In this document: piece after piece, positions 32,374 through 39,611 of the stretch
Layout: each line of letters begins with the position of its first letter
Numbering within the stretch: position 1 is the first letter of the stretch
From: JAGORL01 sp964372415
Lineage (GTDB): Bacteria; Patescibacteriota; Patescibacteriia; UBA9934
Assembly: GCA_964372415.1 (NCBI GenBank)
Contig: CAYJQH010000004.1
Location: 20,207 to 84,206, forward strand
Direction of reading: 5' to 3'
Length of the DNA stretch: 64,000 bases
Made by a program: the position numbers and the translations under genes
Notes under the pieces: generated by a model
What the model was told of the DNA's origin: nothing
Seen by the model: only the letters and a program-made list of their open reading frames with translations
Database searches by the model: none

Positions 32374-32411
32374 GAAAGAACCCCTCACCCGCACCAAACG
32401 GGGGTTCTTTC
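32374..32411. repeat. Unexplained 11-bp hairpin between divergent gdhA and rsmB
   Basis: GAAAGAACCCC and GGGGTTCTTTC are perfect complements around a 16-base loop. The hairpin lies between two divergent genes and so is not at the end of either. On the plus strand AGTTTGTT follows, giving only a poor T-tract. Confidence 0.6.
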
Positions 32412-32445
32412 AGTTTGTTACGTACCGTGTTAGGCTAATCGCCTT

Positions 32446-33471
32446 ATGCGTGGTCAACTGCCGCAAAAACTTGTCGAACGCCTCACCCAACAGTTTGGTC
32501 CAACCACCTTCCGCGAGATAGAACGCGCTTTTTCGGTTCGTCGATTACCAATATTTCGCGTCAATACCCTCAAGGCAACTGACGAGCAGATCATGGAGCT
32601 CATGCGAGAGCAAAATATAGCTTTCGAACGGGTGAAAAACGTGCCCCACGCCTTCAAAGTAAAAAACAAAAGCAACCACGAGCTCCTCGAGCTCCCAATT
32701 ACTCAGCAAGGGCTTATCTATCTCCAAGGCATTACTTCGATGCTCCCTCCTCTATTCATCGAACCACAACCTCGCGAGGCAATTCTCGACCTGTGTGCCG
32801 CTCCGGGGAGTAAGACGACACAACTCGCGGCTTTATGTCTAACCTCCCCCTACCCCCTCCTTAACCAAGGAGGTGACGCTATGCGACAACGTAGCACAAG
32901 GCGTTTCCCCCTTGCCTGCCCTGAGAGAAATCGAAGGGTTGAAGGGGGAGATCAAGAGGGGGTCAGTTCATGTCACATCCTGGCTGTAGAAGAAAACGCT
33001 ATTCGATACCAAAAACTCGTAAACAGCCTCGAGACGCAAGGCGCCTCAAATGTCGAAACTCGCCACGGTGACTCAACACAACTTCATAAGGAGTTTCCCG
33101 AGAGCTTCGACAAAGTCTTAGCCGATGTCCCCTGCTCGGCTGAGGGTCGCATTGACCTCAACGATCCGCGATCGTACAAGTATTGGTCGGAAAAAAACAT
33201 CGTGGCCCACGCCAAGCTCCAACGCCGCTTGCTCCGATCGGCCGTAGCTTGTCTCAAACCTGGCGGCACGCTTGTCTACTCGACCTGCACCCTTGCTCCC
33301 GAAGAAAACGAAAAAATGATCGAGTGGCTAGTGGCCGAGTTTCCCCAAATGAAGCCGGTCGAAATCTCTGTTCCCCTCAAAGGCTCCCGAAAAACTGCAT
33401 TCAAGACGTTCACCGTCCTCCCAACCGATGAGGCAGAAGGTTTTTTTGTGGCGAAACTTAAAAAAGTTTGA
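32446..33471 (+). CDS. RsmB/NOP2-family rRNA cytosine-C5 methyltransferase with an in-frame repeat insertion
   Basis: These enzymes methylate C5 of cytosine in rRNA from S-adenosylmethionine. The 341-residue protein has the cofactor motif ILDLCAAPGSKTTQLAAL (113-130), the PC motif DVPCSAEG with Cys230, and the catalytic VYSTCTLAPEENE with Cys281. Between motif I and the next strand (HILAVEENAI), residues 132-176 are foreign: Arg-, Gly- and Pro-rich and encoded by palindromic repeat DNA. The frame is intact, so the gene is probably still functional. There is no Shine-Dalgarno site. Confidence 0.92.
   Translation: MRGQLPQKLVERLTQQFGPTTFREIERAFSVRRLPIFRVNTLKATDEQIMELMREQNIAFERVKNVPHAFKVKNKSNHELLELPITQQGLIYLQGITSMLPPLFIEPQPREAILDLCAAPGSKTTQLAALCLTSPYPLLNQGGDAMRQRSTRRFPLACPERNRRVEGGDQEGVSSCHILAVEENAIRYQKLVNSLETQGASNVETRHGDSTQLHKEFPESFDKVLADVPCSAEGRIDLNDPRSYKYWSEKNIVAHAKLQRRLLRSAVACLKPGGTLVYSTCTLAPEENEKMIEWLVAEFPQMKPVEISVPLKGSRKTAFKTFTVLPTDEAEGFFVAKLKKV
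32839..32973 (+). repeat. Palindromic repeat inserted in frame in the RsmB-family gene
   Basis: The 135 bases contain the words CCTCCCCCTACCCCCTCC, CCTTAACCAAGG (palindrome), TTTCCCCCTT paired with AAGGGGGA, and a nested CTGCCCTGAG...TCGAAGGG unit. The encoded ACPERNRRVEGG resembles peptides made by widespread palindromic elements. Insertion is in a multiple of three without a stop codon. Confidence 0.75.
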
Positions 33472-33529
33472 CTTTTAAGCTAAATTCTATTCAAATTGAA
33501 TAAGGAACGTGCATTAGAACGGGGGGGTC

Positions 33530-33925
33530 ATGGAACTGGCGGAGATTACTCGACTAATTCTGACCACACTTGAGGTCAGAAAGAGCGTTCTTATCACCTA
33601 CAAGTGCCAGGATAACAAAGCTGATCTAAAAATCAGCGAAGCTAAGCAGGTCTACTACGGGTTCTTCGAACACGGGACCGTGTTATTCGAGAGTCGGGCC
33701 TTGGAGGTCACAGGTAAAAAAGACTTGGAGTTGCAACGGGCGACACTCATTATCACCCCAGTAGGTGAAGTAAATCTCGAACTAAGTGGACGTAAGTGGA
33801 TCGGCGAACAACGCAAAAGGGTCGAGATCTTCGGAGAAGAAACCGTGGAACACCTTCATAAACGCCTTGGCAAACTAGTCACCCTACAAGACATGGCTAT
33901 TAAGATATTCGACTACGCGAGTTAA
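33530..33925 (+). CDS. Hypothetical protein, 131 residues
   Basis: I do not recognise this protein. It is soluble. After an N-terminal helix (ELAEITRLILTTLEVRKS), alternating strands such as VLITYKCQDNKADLKISEAK and VYYGFFEHGTVLFESRALEV suggest a beta barrel or sandwich, followed by a C-terminal helix. A run of seven G (33521-33527) just before the ATG acts as the Shine-Dalgarno site. TTGACT at the end of the upstream gene (33468) may be its -35 box, with a weak -10. It has its own terminator and belongs to the orphan class. Confidence 0.75.
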   Translation: MELAEITRLILTTLEVRKSVLITYKCQDNKADLKISEAKQVYYGFFEHGTVLFESRALEVTGKKDLELQRATLIITPVGEVNLELSGRKWIGEQRKRVEIFGEETVEHLHKRLGKLVTLQDMAIKIFDYAS

Positions 33926-33965
33926 CCCCCAATGATCCTTTTCTTCTAAAGAATCTCACGAGGCA

Positions 33966-33996
33966 CGGCGCATCCCTCAGTTGCGCCGATTTTATT
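33966..33996 (+). terminator. Terminator of the 33530 gene
   Basis: CGGCGCA and TGCGCCG pair around a nine-base loop, followed by ATTTTATT. Confidence 0.75.
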
Positions 33997-34003
33997 AAAA
34001 CAA

Positions 34004-34927
34004 TCATTCCTGACTCGCTAACCATCGCTCAGCATCGAGCGCGGCCATGCAACCAGTCCCGGCAGCGGTCACGGCTTGCCTATAGTAGTGGTCTCCCACA
34101 TCGCCGGCGGCAAAGACACCCTCAACGTTTGTTTTAGTGGAACGAGGCTCGGTCACGAGGTATCCCTTTTCGTCGAGCGTGAGTTGACCCTTGAACAAGG
34201 CGGTGTTCGGGGCGTGACCGATGGCCACAAAAAAGCCGTCAGTCTTTATTTCGTAAACATGCCCGGTGTCAGTATTTTTTACTCGAATACCGGTCACTTT
34301 ATCGGTACCGTGAACTTCTTCGACAACGACGTTTGTCAAAAATTCTATTTTCGGATTTTTTCTAGCTCGCTCTAACATGATTTTTGAAGCGCGGAAAGTC
34401 TCGCTGCGATGAATGACAGTCACTTTGGTGGCAAATCGCGTCAGGAACATCGCCTCTTCCATGGCTGAGTCTCCCCCGCCGACGACGACCACCTCTTTGC
34501 CACGGAAAAAGAAACCGTCGCAAGTAGCGCATGCCGAAACACCTTTACCTTGGAACTCTTTTTCGCCGGGAATGCCTAGCCATTTGGCTGAAGCACCGGT
34601 TGCAATGATGATAGTCTTGGCTTCATATGTGACGCCAGCCGAAGTTGTAACCTTAAATGGTCGATTAGAAAAATCGACATTAGTGATCATTTCGCTCTTT
34701 ATCTCAGTACCAAAACGCAAAGCCTGCTTGCGCAGCTTCTCCATGAGGTCTGGCCCGAGCACACCATCAGCTTCACCGGGCCAGTTTTCAACATCCGACG
34801 TTAGCATCAGCTGCCCGCCAGGCTCAAGACCTGCAAACATGAGAGGTGCCATCTGCGCACGTGCAGCATAAATGGCAGCCGTGTACCCAGCTGGACCGGA
34901 GCCAATGATAATAACGTCATTGATCAT
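34004..34927 (-). CDS. trxB: Thioredoxin reductase
   Basis: This flavoenzyme reduces thioredoxin with NADPH. The 307-residue protein starts MINDVIIIGSGPAGYTAAIY with the FAD dinucleotide fold, has the redox pair CATCDG and the NADPH fold VVVVGGGDSAMEEA, and ends with FAAGDVGDHYYRQAVTAAG. All family motifs are present. It follows trxA, so both parts of the thioredoxin system are made together. Confidence 0.97.
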   Translation of the reverse strand: MINDVIIIGSGPAGYTAAIYAARAQMAPLMFAGLEPGGQLMLTSDVENWPGEADGVLGPDLMEKLRKQALRFGTEIKSEMITNVDFSNRPFKVTTSAGVTYEAKTIIIATGASAKWLGIPGEKEFQGKGVSACATCDGFFFRGKEVVVVGGGDSAMEEAMFLTRFATKVTVIHRSETFRASKIMLERARKNPKIEFLTNVVVEEVHGTDKVTGIRVKNTDTGHVYEIKTDGFFVAIGHAPNTALFKGQLTLDEKGYLVTEPRSTKTNVEGVFAAGDVGDHYYRQAVTAAGTGCMAALDAERWLASQE

Positions 34928-34972
34928 AAACTTTAGTGTCGATCTACCCGACGGTACGTCGGGATCTACTAT

Positions 34973-35284
34973 CTACGAAATGAGTGCCTGTAACCTCTCC
35001 TTAAGTGACTCCTTGGTCATGGATCCCGAAAATCGACCGACCTCGCTGCCGCCCTTCATTATAATGTAGGTGGGAATAGATAGAATGTTAAAACGCATCG
35101 TGAGCTCACCGTTTTCGTCAACGTTCACCTTGGCGACCTCAAGATCAGGCATGTCATGGCTAAGCTCGTCGATGATCGGTCCCATAACTTTGCACGGTCC
35201 GCACCATGGCGCCCAAAAATCAATAAATACTGGTTTATTTGACTTAGTAACGAACGCATCGAAAGTTCCTGTGGTTAAATCCAT
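34973..35284 (-). CDS. trxA: Thioredoxin
   Basis: The small redox protein reduces disulfides in the cytoplasm. The protein of 103 residues starts MDLTTGTFDAFVTKSNKPVF, with the active site WAPWCGPCK (cysteines 28 and 31) and the cis-proline loop SIPTYIIM. The internal ATG is chosen because the longer frame runs into infB. It lies four bases after infB. Confidence 0.96.
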   Translation of the reverse strand: MDLTTGTFDAFVTKSNKPVFIDFWAPWCGPCKVMGPIIDELSHDMPDLEVAKVNVDENGELTMRFNILSIPTYIIMKGGSEVGRFSGSMTKESLKERLQALIS

Positions 35285-35288
35285 AGTC

Positions 35289-37355
35289 TTACACTTTGAG
35301 AATACGTGCTTGTTCTTCTTCTTGGTAGGCTTCGAGCGTATCACCAATCTCTACTTTCGTCTTACCTTGGAAGGCAATACCGCAATCCTGACCGGCTACC
35401 ACATCTTTAACCGAGGTTTTGCCCGATTGGAGTGCCTCGATTTTACCTTCACCTACCACTTGGCCACCACGAAAAATACGTAGCGTAGCTCCGGGAATGA
35501 GTTTTCCTTTCTTAACCTTGGCGCCAATAATCACCCCCTTGTCGGTCTTTTTAAATAAGGCCAAAACTTCACCGGAACCAAGCTCGGTGTACACCTTTTC
35601 CGAAGGAATAAGTTTTTTTAGACGCTCGACCACGTTTTCGAATAATTTATAAATTACAGACGAACTTTCAATAATTACATTCTTGTCACGCGCCAGCTGT
35701 TCGGCGCCGGCTGCCTTAACGTTAAAGGCATAAACAACCGCTTGCGCGCCTTCGGCACGAAGCACGTCTGCATCCGTAATATTACCTAGACCTTTGCCGA
35801 CTATTTTAACGCCAACATAAGGGTTTTCGACCTTCTCAATCATGCCAATTAAGGCTTCAAGAGAGCCCAGAACATCGGCTTTAACAACGATATTCAAATA
35901 CACCTTGCCCTCTTCTTTCTTTTCCTCATCGGTCTTCGGGGCAGCAGTCTTCATGGCAATCTCGCCAACGCCGCCAGCCGCTCGACCAGCCTGTTCACGA
36001 AGTACTTCAAGGCTTGAGACATCTTCTGGGACTTCCAGAATGTCGCCAATCGATGGGGCTGCTTTAAGACCGAGAATTTTAACTGGGGTCGAAGGCGTTG
36101 CTTCTTTTATGTTTGAACCGTCATGCGCTTTCATAGCCCGAACGCGACCATAATTCATGCCACGTACAGCCATGGTGTCCTGCAGTTTGAGGGTTCCAGT
36201 TTGCACAAGAACAGTAGCTACAGGACCGGCACCCTTATCGACGCGAGATTCAATAATCGTTCCAACAGCGCGACGAGTGGGATCGGCTACGATACTGTCT
36301 TTCTCAAGGTCAGCGACGAATAAAAGCACGTCTAATAGACCGTCGATATTCATGTTCTTCTTGGCCGAAATCGGAACACAGATTGTTTTGCCACCCCAAT
36401 CCTCAGGCACGAGCCCAAGCTCAGCAAGTTTGCTCTTCACGAGCTCGAGATTGGCGTCTGGTTTATCGATTTTGTTTATGGCCACGACAAAAGGCAGCTT
36501 AGCAGCTTTAATAATGTCGATAGCTTCCCTAGTTTGCGGCTGCACACCGTCATCGGCGGCCACGACGAGAATTGCAATATCGGCTACCTTGGCGCCACGT
36601 GAACGCATGACCGTAAATGCCTCGTGACCTGGAGTATCGATAAATGTGAGCTTGCGCGAGATCCCTCGATCGCCTTCTACTCCTCGGGATTTCGTGGCAG
36701 TCTTCGACTGCCACTCAACTTGATAGGCACCGATGTGCTGCGTAATTCCCCCAGCTTCGCCAGCCACTACATTAGCCTTACGAATCGCGTCGAGGAGTGA
36801 TGTCTTACCATGGTCAACGTGACCCATGACCACAATCACCGGGGCCCGCGGCTGAACTTTACCTTCTGCTTTCTCTTCTTCTTTAGCTTTTGCTAAACGA
36901 TCTTCGCCACCGGTTGCGCCATCGTCTTTCTTCTCGCTTGCCGGTTCGGCGATAAAACCAAGATCTTCAGCCACGATGCTTGCTGTTTCAAAATCGATCC
37001 GCTCGTTCAAAGAAGCCAAAATGCCGCTCCTCATGAGCTCTTGCATAACCTTAGCAACCGGCAGATTGAGACTATTCGCAAAGTCACGAACCGTAACGGT
37101 TGGTGGAATCTGCACCCGCGGCGCATCACCGGCAAGCACCTGAGCCTTGCGGTCAGCCCGAGCTTTTTGTTCCTCCATTTTCTTCTGGAGGTACTGGCGC
37201 TTCTTGTGCTCCTGCCAAGCGTTCATGATCTTACCCACGTCACGATCGGGAAGCTTGATAGCTTTGTTCCCAATATCAAATCCAAGCTCTGGGAGCTTGG
37301 CGCGCAATTCTTCGGTCGGTACCCGCAAACGCCGGGCAAGTTCGGAAATATTCAT
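35289..37355 (-). CDS. infB: Translation initiation factor IF-2 with an in-frame insertion
   Basis: IF-2 brings fMet-tRNA to the 30S subunit. The 688-residue protein has an IF2_N domain at the start (MNISELARRLRVPTEELRAK), a second such segment near 85-135, and the G domain with GHVDHGKT (178-185), GGITQHIGAYQ, DTPGHEAFT and NKIDKPDA. Domains II-IV are complete. Residues 214-234, between G2 and G3, are an insertion (TATKSRGVEGDRGISR) encoded by palindromic DNA. In ordinary IF-2 this beta hairpin is only a few residues long. Confidence 0.96.
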   Translation of the reverse strand: MNISELARRLRVPTEELRAKLPELGFDIGNKAIKLPDRDVGKIMNAWQEHKKRQYLQKKMEEQKARADRKAQVLAGDAPRVQIPPTVTVRDFANSLNLPVAKVMQELMRSGILASLNERIDFETASIVAEDLGFIAEPASEKKDDGATGGEDRLAKAKEEEKAEGKVQPRAPVIVVMGHVDHGKTSLLDAIRKANVVAGEAGGITQHIGAYQVEWQSKTATKSRGVEGDRGISRKLTFIDTPGHEAFTVMRSRGAKVADIAILVVAADDGVQPQTREAIDIIKAAKLPFVVAINKIDKPDANLELVKSKLAELGLVPEDWGGKTICVPISAKKNMNIDGLLDVLLFVADLEKDSIVADPTRRAVGTIIESRVDKGAGPVATVLVQTGTLKLQDTMAVRGMNYGRVRAMKAHDGSNIKEATPSTPVKILGLKAAPSIGDILEVPEDVSSLEVLREQAGRAAGGVGEIAMKTAAPKTDEEKKEEGKVYLNIVVKADVLGSLEALIGMIEKVENPYVGVKIVGKGLGNITDADVLRAEGAQAVVYAFNVKAAGAEQLARDKNVIIESSSVIYKLFENVVERLKKLIPSEKVYTELGSGEVLALFKKTDKGVIIGAKVKKGKLIPGATLRIFRGGQVVGEGKIEALQSGKTSVKDVVAGQDCGIAFQGKTKVEIGDTLEAYQEEEQARILKV
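36651..36716 (-). repeat. Palindromic insertion in infB
   Basis: The stretch contains GGCAGTC-TTC-GACTGCC, a perfect 7-bp hairpin, and imperfect arms CGAGATCCCTCG and CCTCGGGATTTCG. Together they replace the short hairpin between G2 and G3 by about 20 residues without breaking the frame. Confidence 0.65.
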
Positions 37356-37384
37356 GCCGAAGAGCGTAGCGCAAAAAGCGCTCG

Positions 37385-37431
37385 CCGTAAAGGACCTCCC
37401 CCTAACCCCCTCCACTTTGTGTAGGGAGAAC
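37385..37431. repeat. Left inverted repeat of the DUF559 cassette
   Basis: The sequence reads GACCTCCCCCTAACCCCCTC, then CACTTTGTGTAGGGAGAAC. It is the imperfect reverse complement of the repeat at 37803-37843 and forms the 3' end of the DUF559 gene. Confidence 0.8.
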
Positions 37432-37800
37432 TCGAGCGCTCCGCTCGGCTCTCTTCCGACGCAATACGTGTCGAATTTCTTCAAGCACGCTCTCGAGGCC
37501 ACCAAGAACGTCACCGTTTGAGAAACGAATTACCTCGATATTCTGATCATTAATATAAGCTGTTCTGTTTGCATCATAAATTTTCTTCTCAGGAGTGTAG
37601 TGAGGTGGACCATCAACTTCGATAACTAATCGATCCTCAGAACAATAAAAGTCGGCAATAAAAGGACCAATGTTGTGCTGTCGTCGAAACTTAGCATTTT
37701 CAACCTGTCGGTTCCTGAGATAGCGCCAAAGAAGGGCCTCGGCAAACGTTTCTTTCTTGCGCAGTATTTGTCGCCTCCATAGATATAACCAGTTAAGCAT
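37402..37800 (-). CDS. DUF559 endonuclease-like protein (PD-(D/E)XK fold)
   Basis: DUF559 proteins are small Vsr-like predicted nucleases of unknown role. The 132-residue protein has the family blocks: ETFAEALLWRYLRNRQV, AKFRRQHNIGPFIADFYC with the first catalytic Asp, and RLVIEVDGPPHY with the E-x-D pair. A conserved end follows (EVIRFSNGDVL). The last 15 residues (ARVLPTQSGGG) are encoded by the left inverted repeat, so the gene and the repeat are joined. It lies between a pilin-like gene and infB. Confidence 0.9.
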   Translation of the reverse strand: MLNWLYLWRRQILRKKETFAEALLWRYLRNRQVENAKFRRQHNIGPFIADFYCSEDRLVIEVDGPPHYTPEKKIYDANRTAYINDQNIEVIRFSNGDVLGGLESVLEEIRHVLRRKRAERSARVLPTQSGGG

Positions 37801-37802
37801 AA

Positions 37803-37843
37803 AGCTCTCCCTCCACCAGGTGGAAGGAGTTAGAGGGAGGTCA
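37803..37843. repeat. Right inverted repeat of the DUF559 cassette
   Basis: Read on the minus strand, it is GACCTCCCTCTAACTCCTTC followed by CACCTGGTGGAGGGAGAGC, matching the left repeat at most positions. Its TGA provides the stop codon of the neighbouring pilin-like gene. Confidence 0.8.
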
Positions 37844-38338
37844 GTCTAACGCGTGCCGCAGCTGCACCTGCCGCGTGGTGGCACCACACGACCCAACTTC
37901 GAGTTGGTTTTGAAAAACGGCGAGGTAGTACCCCGGAAGGGCTGACGAAAACTGATCGTTTGGATCAACCGGAATAGCCGGTAGCAACTCTTCGCCTACG
38001 TATTCACGAAGATTTAGGCAGGCGTTAGAGGTCACCGGATCAGCGCATTGTTCACCGTGTGCGCCAGCACAATTACCTGAACCAATGAGCACCTTGCCGT
38101 CCCCCGTACCTTTAAGTTGTTCGACTAGTCCAGCAAACTTTTGTGGATCCTCATTTTCAAGCTGAAGAACAGACGACATGAGAATCCTTACATGTTCGGC
38201 TCGCTCAATATCGCGTTCCTTAGCGATGACCCGCATGGGTCCCAAAATCATGACAATGACAAAACCTACAAAGAGCGCTACAGCGAGTGCTGTAAGCACG
38301 TCGAGCTTCGTGACACCCATGTACTGACTGTGCGACAT
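37841..38338 (-). CDS. Pilin-like membrane-anchored protein
   Basis: The protein of 165 residues has a short polar leader, then MGVTKLDVLTALAVALFVG, a hydrophobic helix, and a soluble outer part. This layout resembles type IV pilins and pseudopilins (G followed by FTLIELL-type). However, position +5 would be Asp rather than the usual Glu, so processing by a prepilin peptidase is uncertain. The outer domain has cysteines in CAGAHGEQCADPVTSNAC and CGATTR. The stop codon comes from the adjacent repeat. Confidence 0.65.
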   Translation of the reverse strand: MSHSQYMGVTKLDVLTALAVALFVGFVIVMILGPMRVIAKERDIERAEHVRILMSSVLQLENEDPQKFAGLVEQLKGTGDGKVLIGSGNCAGAHGEQCADPVTSNACLNLREYVGEELLPAIPVDPNDQFSSALPGYYLAVFQNQLEVGSCGATTRQVQLRHALD

Positions 38339-38383
38339 GACAACATTGTAACAAAAAAACGGCGCTTGCGGCGTCGTCACGGA

Positions 38384-38728
38384 TTAGTCGTCATCCCAGC
38401 CGTACACTTCTCGTTCGCCAACAGCGATTAGCTTTTCGACCAATTGGGGATTGTCTCTAATCCAGTCGTAGAGATCCTGTCCATCGGGGAAGCCCTCGAG
38501 ATAGTCCCTCCTCGACACACGGTTGGCCAAAGGGGCAATGCCTCTCGTTTGACCACGCTTCCAGGCTTCGTAGTCCTCCGCATCCCAGTTGATTCTGATC
38601 GAAGCCATGAAAACAGGCACCCCGACAAGAACACTCTCTTTGAAGTGATCGGTAACGTACTTTTGGAATCCTTCTGGCGTCTTTGACAAGTCTTCCTTTC
38701 TTACAATCAAAATCGATCCACTACCCAT
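38384..38728 (-). CDS. Hypothetical protein, 114 residues
   Basis: I do not recognise this protein. It is soluble and acidic with many aromatic residues; the middle reads INWDAEDYEAWKRGQTRG and the end EREVYGWDDD. There is no signal peptide or membrane helix. AAGGAGGG precedes the ATG by about four bases, a strong Shine-Dalgarno site of the kind seen at the orphan genes. Its neighbours, mutM and the pilin-like gene, give no clue. Confidence 0.75.
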   Translation of the reverse strand: MGSGSILIVRKEDLSKTPEGFQKYVTDHFKESVLVGVPVFMASIRINWDAEDYEAWKRGQTRGIAPLANRVSRRDYLEGFPDGQDLYDWIRDNPQLVEKLIAVGEREVYGWDDD

Positions 38729-38765
38729 GTACCCTCCTTTGAGGGTTAGAGCCTAATCGAAGAGT

Positions 38766-39611
38766 TTATCTTTGGCAAATCGGACAGTAGTGTGTTCCCC
38801 GACCACCGAGCACGATTTTCTTAATTGGTGCCTCACACGTCTGACAAAGCTGACCGTCGCGACCGTAGACTTTAAGAAAGCTTAAGAAACTACCTTTCTC
38901 ACCATCGGTATCAACATAATCGTTGGCACTTGTCCCTTTTTGGGCGAGTGATTCGGCCAGCACCTTCTTAACCTCGGTGACGAGACGCAAGCGATCGTTC
39001 GCGGTGAGAGTGCCGAGTCGACGGGTCGGTCGAATACCCGCTCGATGACAAGCTTCGTCGGCGTAGATGTTCCCGACGCCCGCGATCGCTTCCTGGTCGA
39101 GTAGAGCCGCTTTCACTTTTCGCGTTTTCGGCGTTACAAGACAAGCCGCGAGCTCTTCGGCTGAGGTATCAAGGGGTTCGGGGCCGTAAATTTCCGTAGC
39201 CTGACGCAAACCGTCTGCGTCAACGAGGCGCAAGTAGCCAAACATTCGCACGTCAGACCAAACAAGGCGGTCGCCGCTGTCTAAAACGAATAACATACGG
39301 TCGTGCTTGGTAGGAGTGTAGACCCCCTCTGACTCCCCCTTACTTAAGGGTGAGACGCTCGGCAGAAACAAAAACTTACCAGTCATCTTGAGGTGCCCGA
39401 GCATCGCCCGACCGTCGTCGAGATGAAAAATAAGGAGCTTTGCTCGTCGAGCGACTTTAGCAATGCGGCTTCCAGTGACTGCTTCTGCGAATTTCTGTCC
39501 GTGAGGGCGTTCGCGGCCTGACTTGAAAACAGTCACTGTAGAGAGTATCTTGCCACGGAGATGCTTATCTAGTTGCTGACGTATTGTTTCAACTTCGGGA
39601 AGTTCGGGCAT
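38766..39611 (-). CDS. mutM: Formamidopyrimidine-DNA glycosylase with a small repeat-encoded insertion
   Basis: MutM removes 8-oxoguanine and formamidopyrimidines from DNA and cleaves the strand. The 281-residue protein starts MPELPEVETIRQQL with the catalytic Pro2 and Glu3, has RRAKLLIFHLDD with the conserved Lys, and a C-terminal zinc finger CQTCEAPIKK...YCPICQR. Residues 84-98 (SVSPLSKGESEGVY) are an insertion encoded by a CCCCCTCTGACTCCCCCTT repeat in a loop. The start codon abuts that of truB on the other strand. Confidence 0.96.
   Translation of the reverse strand: MPELPEVETIRQQLDKHLRGKILSTVTVFKSGRERPHGQKFAEAVTGSRIAKVARRAKLLIFHLDDGRAMLGHLKMTGKFLFLPSVSPLSKGESEGVYTPTKHDRMLFVLDSGDRLVWSDVRMFGYLRLVDADGLRQATEIYGPEPLDTSAEELAACLVTPKTRKVKAALLDQEAIAGVGNIYADEACHRAGIRPTRRLGTLTANDRLRLVTEVKKVLAESLAQKGTSANDYVDTDGEKGSFLSFLKVYGRDGQLCQTCEAPIKKIVLGGRGTHYCPICQR
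39318..39359 (-). repeat. Short palindromic repeat inserted in mutM
   Basis: GACCCCCTCTGACTCCCCCT is followed by TACTTAAGGGTGAGACGCT. It resembles the repeats around the DUF559 gene and in the RsmB-family gene, and adds about 14 residues in frame. Confidence 0.65.

Noticed and set aside
32839..32973. Frameshift or pseudogene in the RsmB-family gene
   Set aside because: The insertion is a multiple of three, contains no stop, and all catalytic motifs follow in frame.
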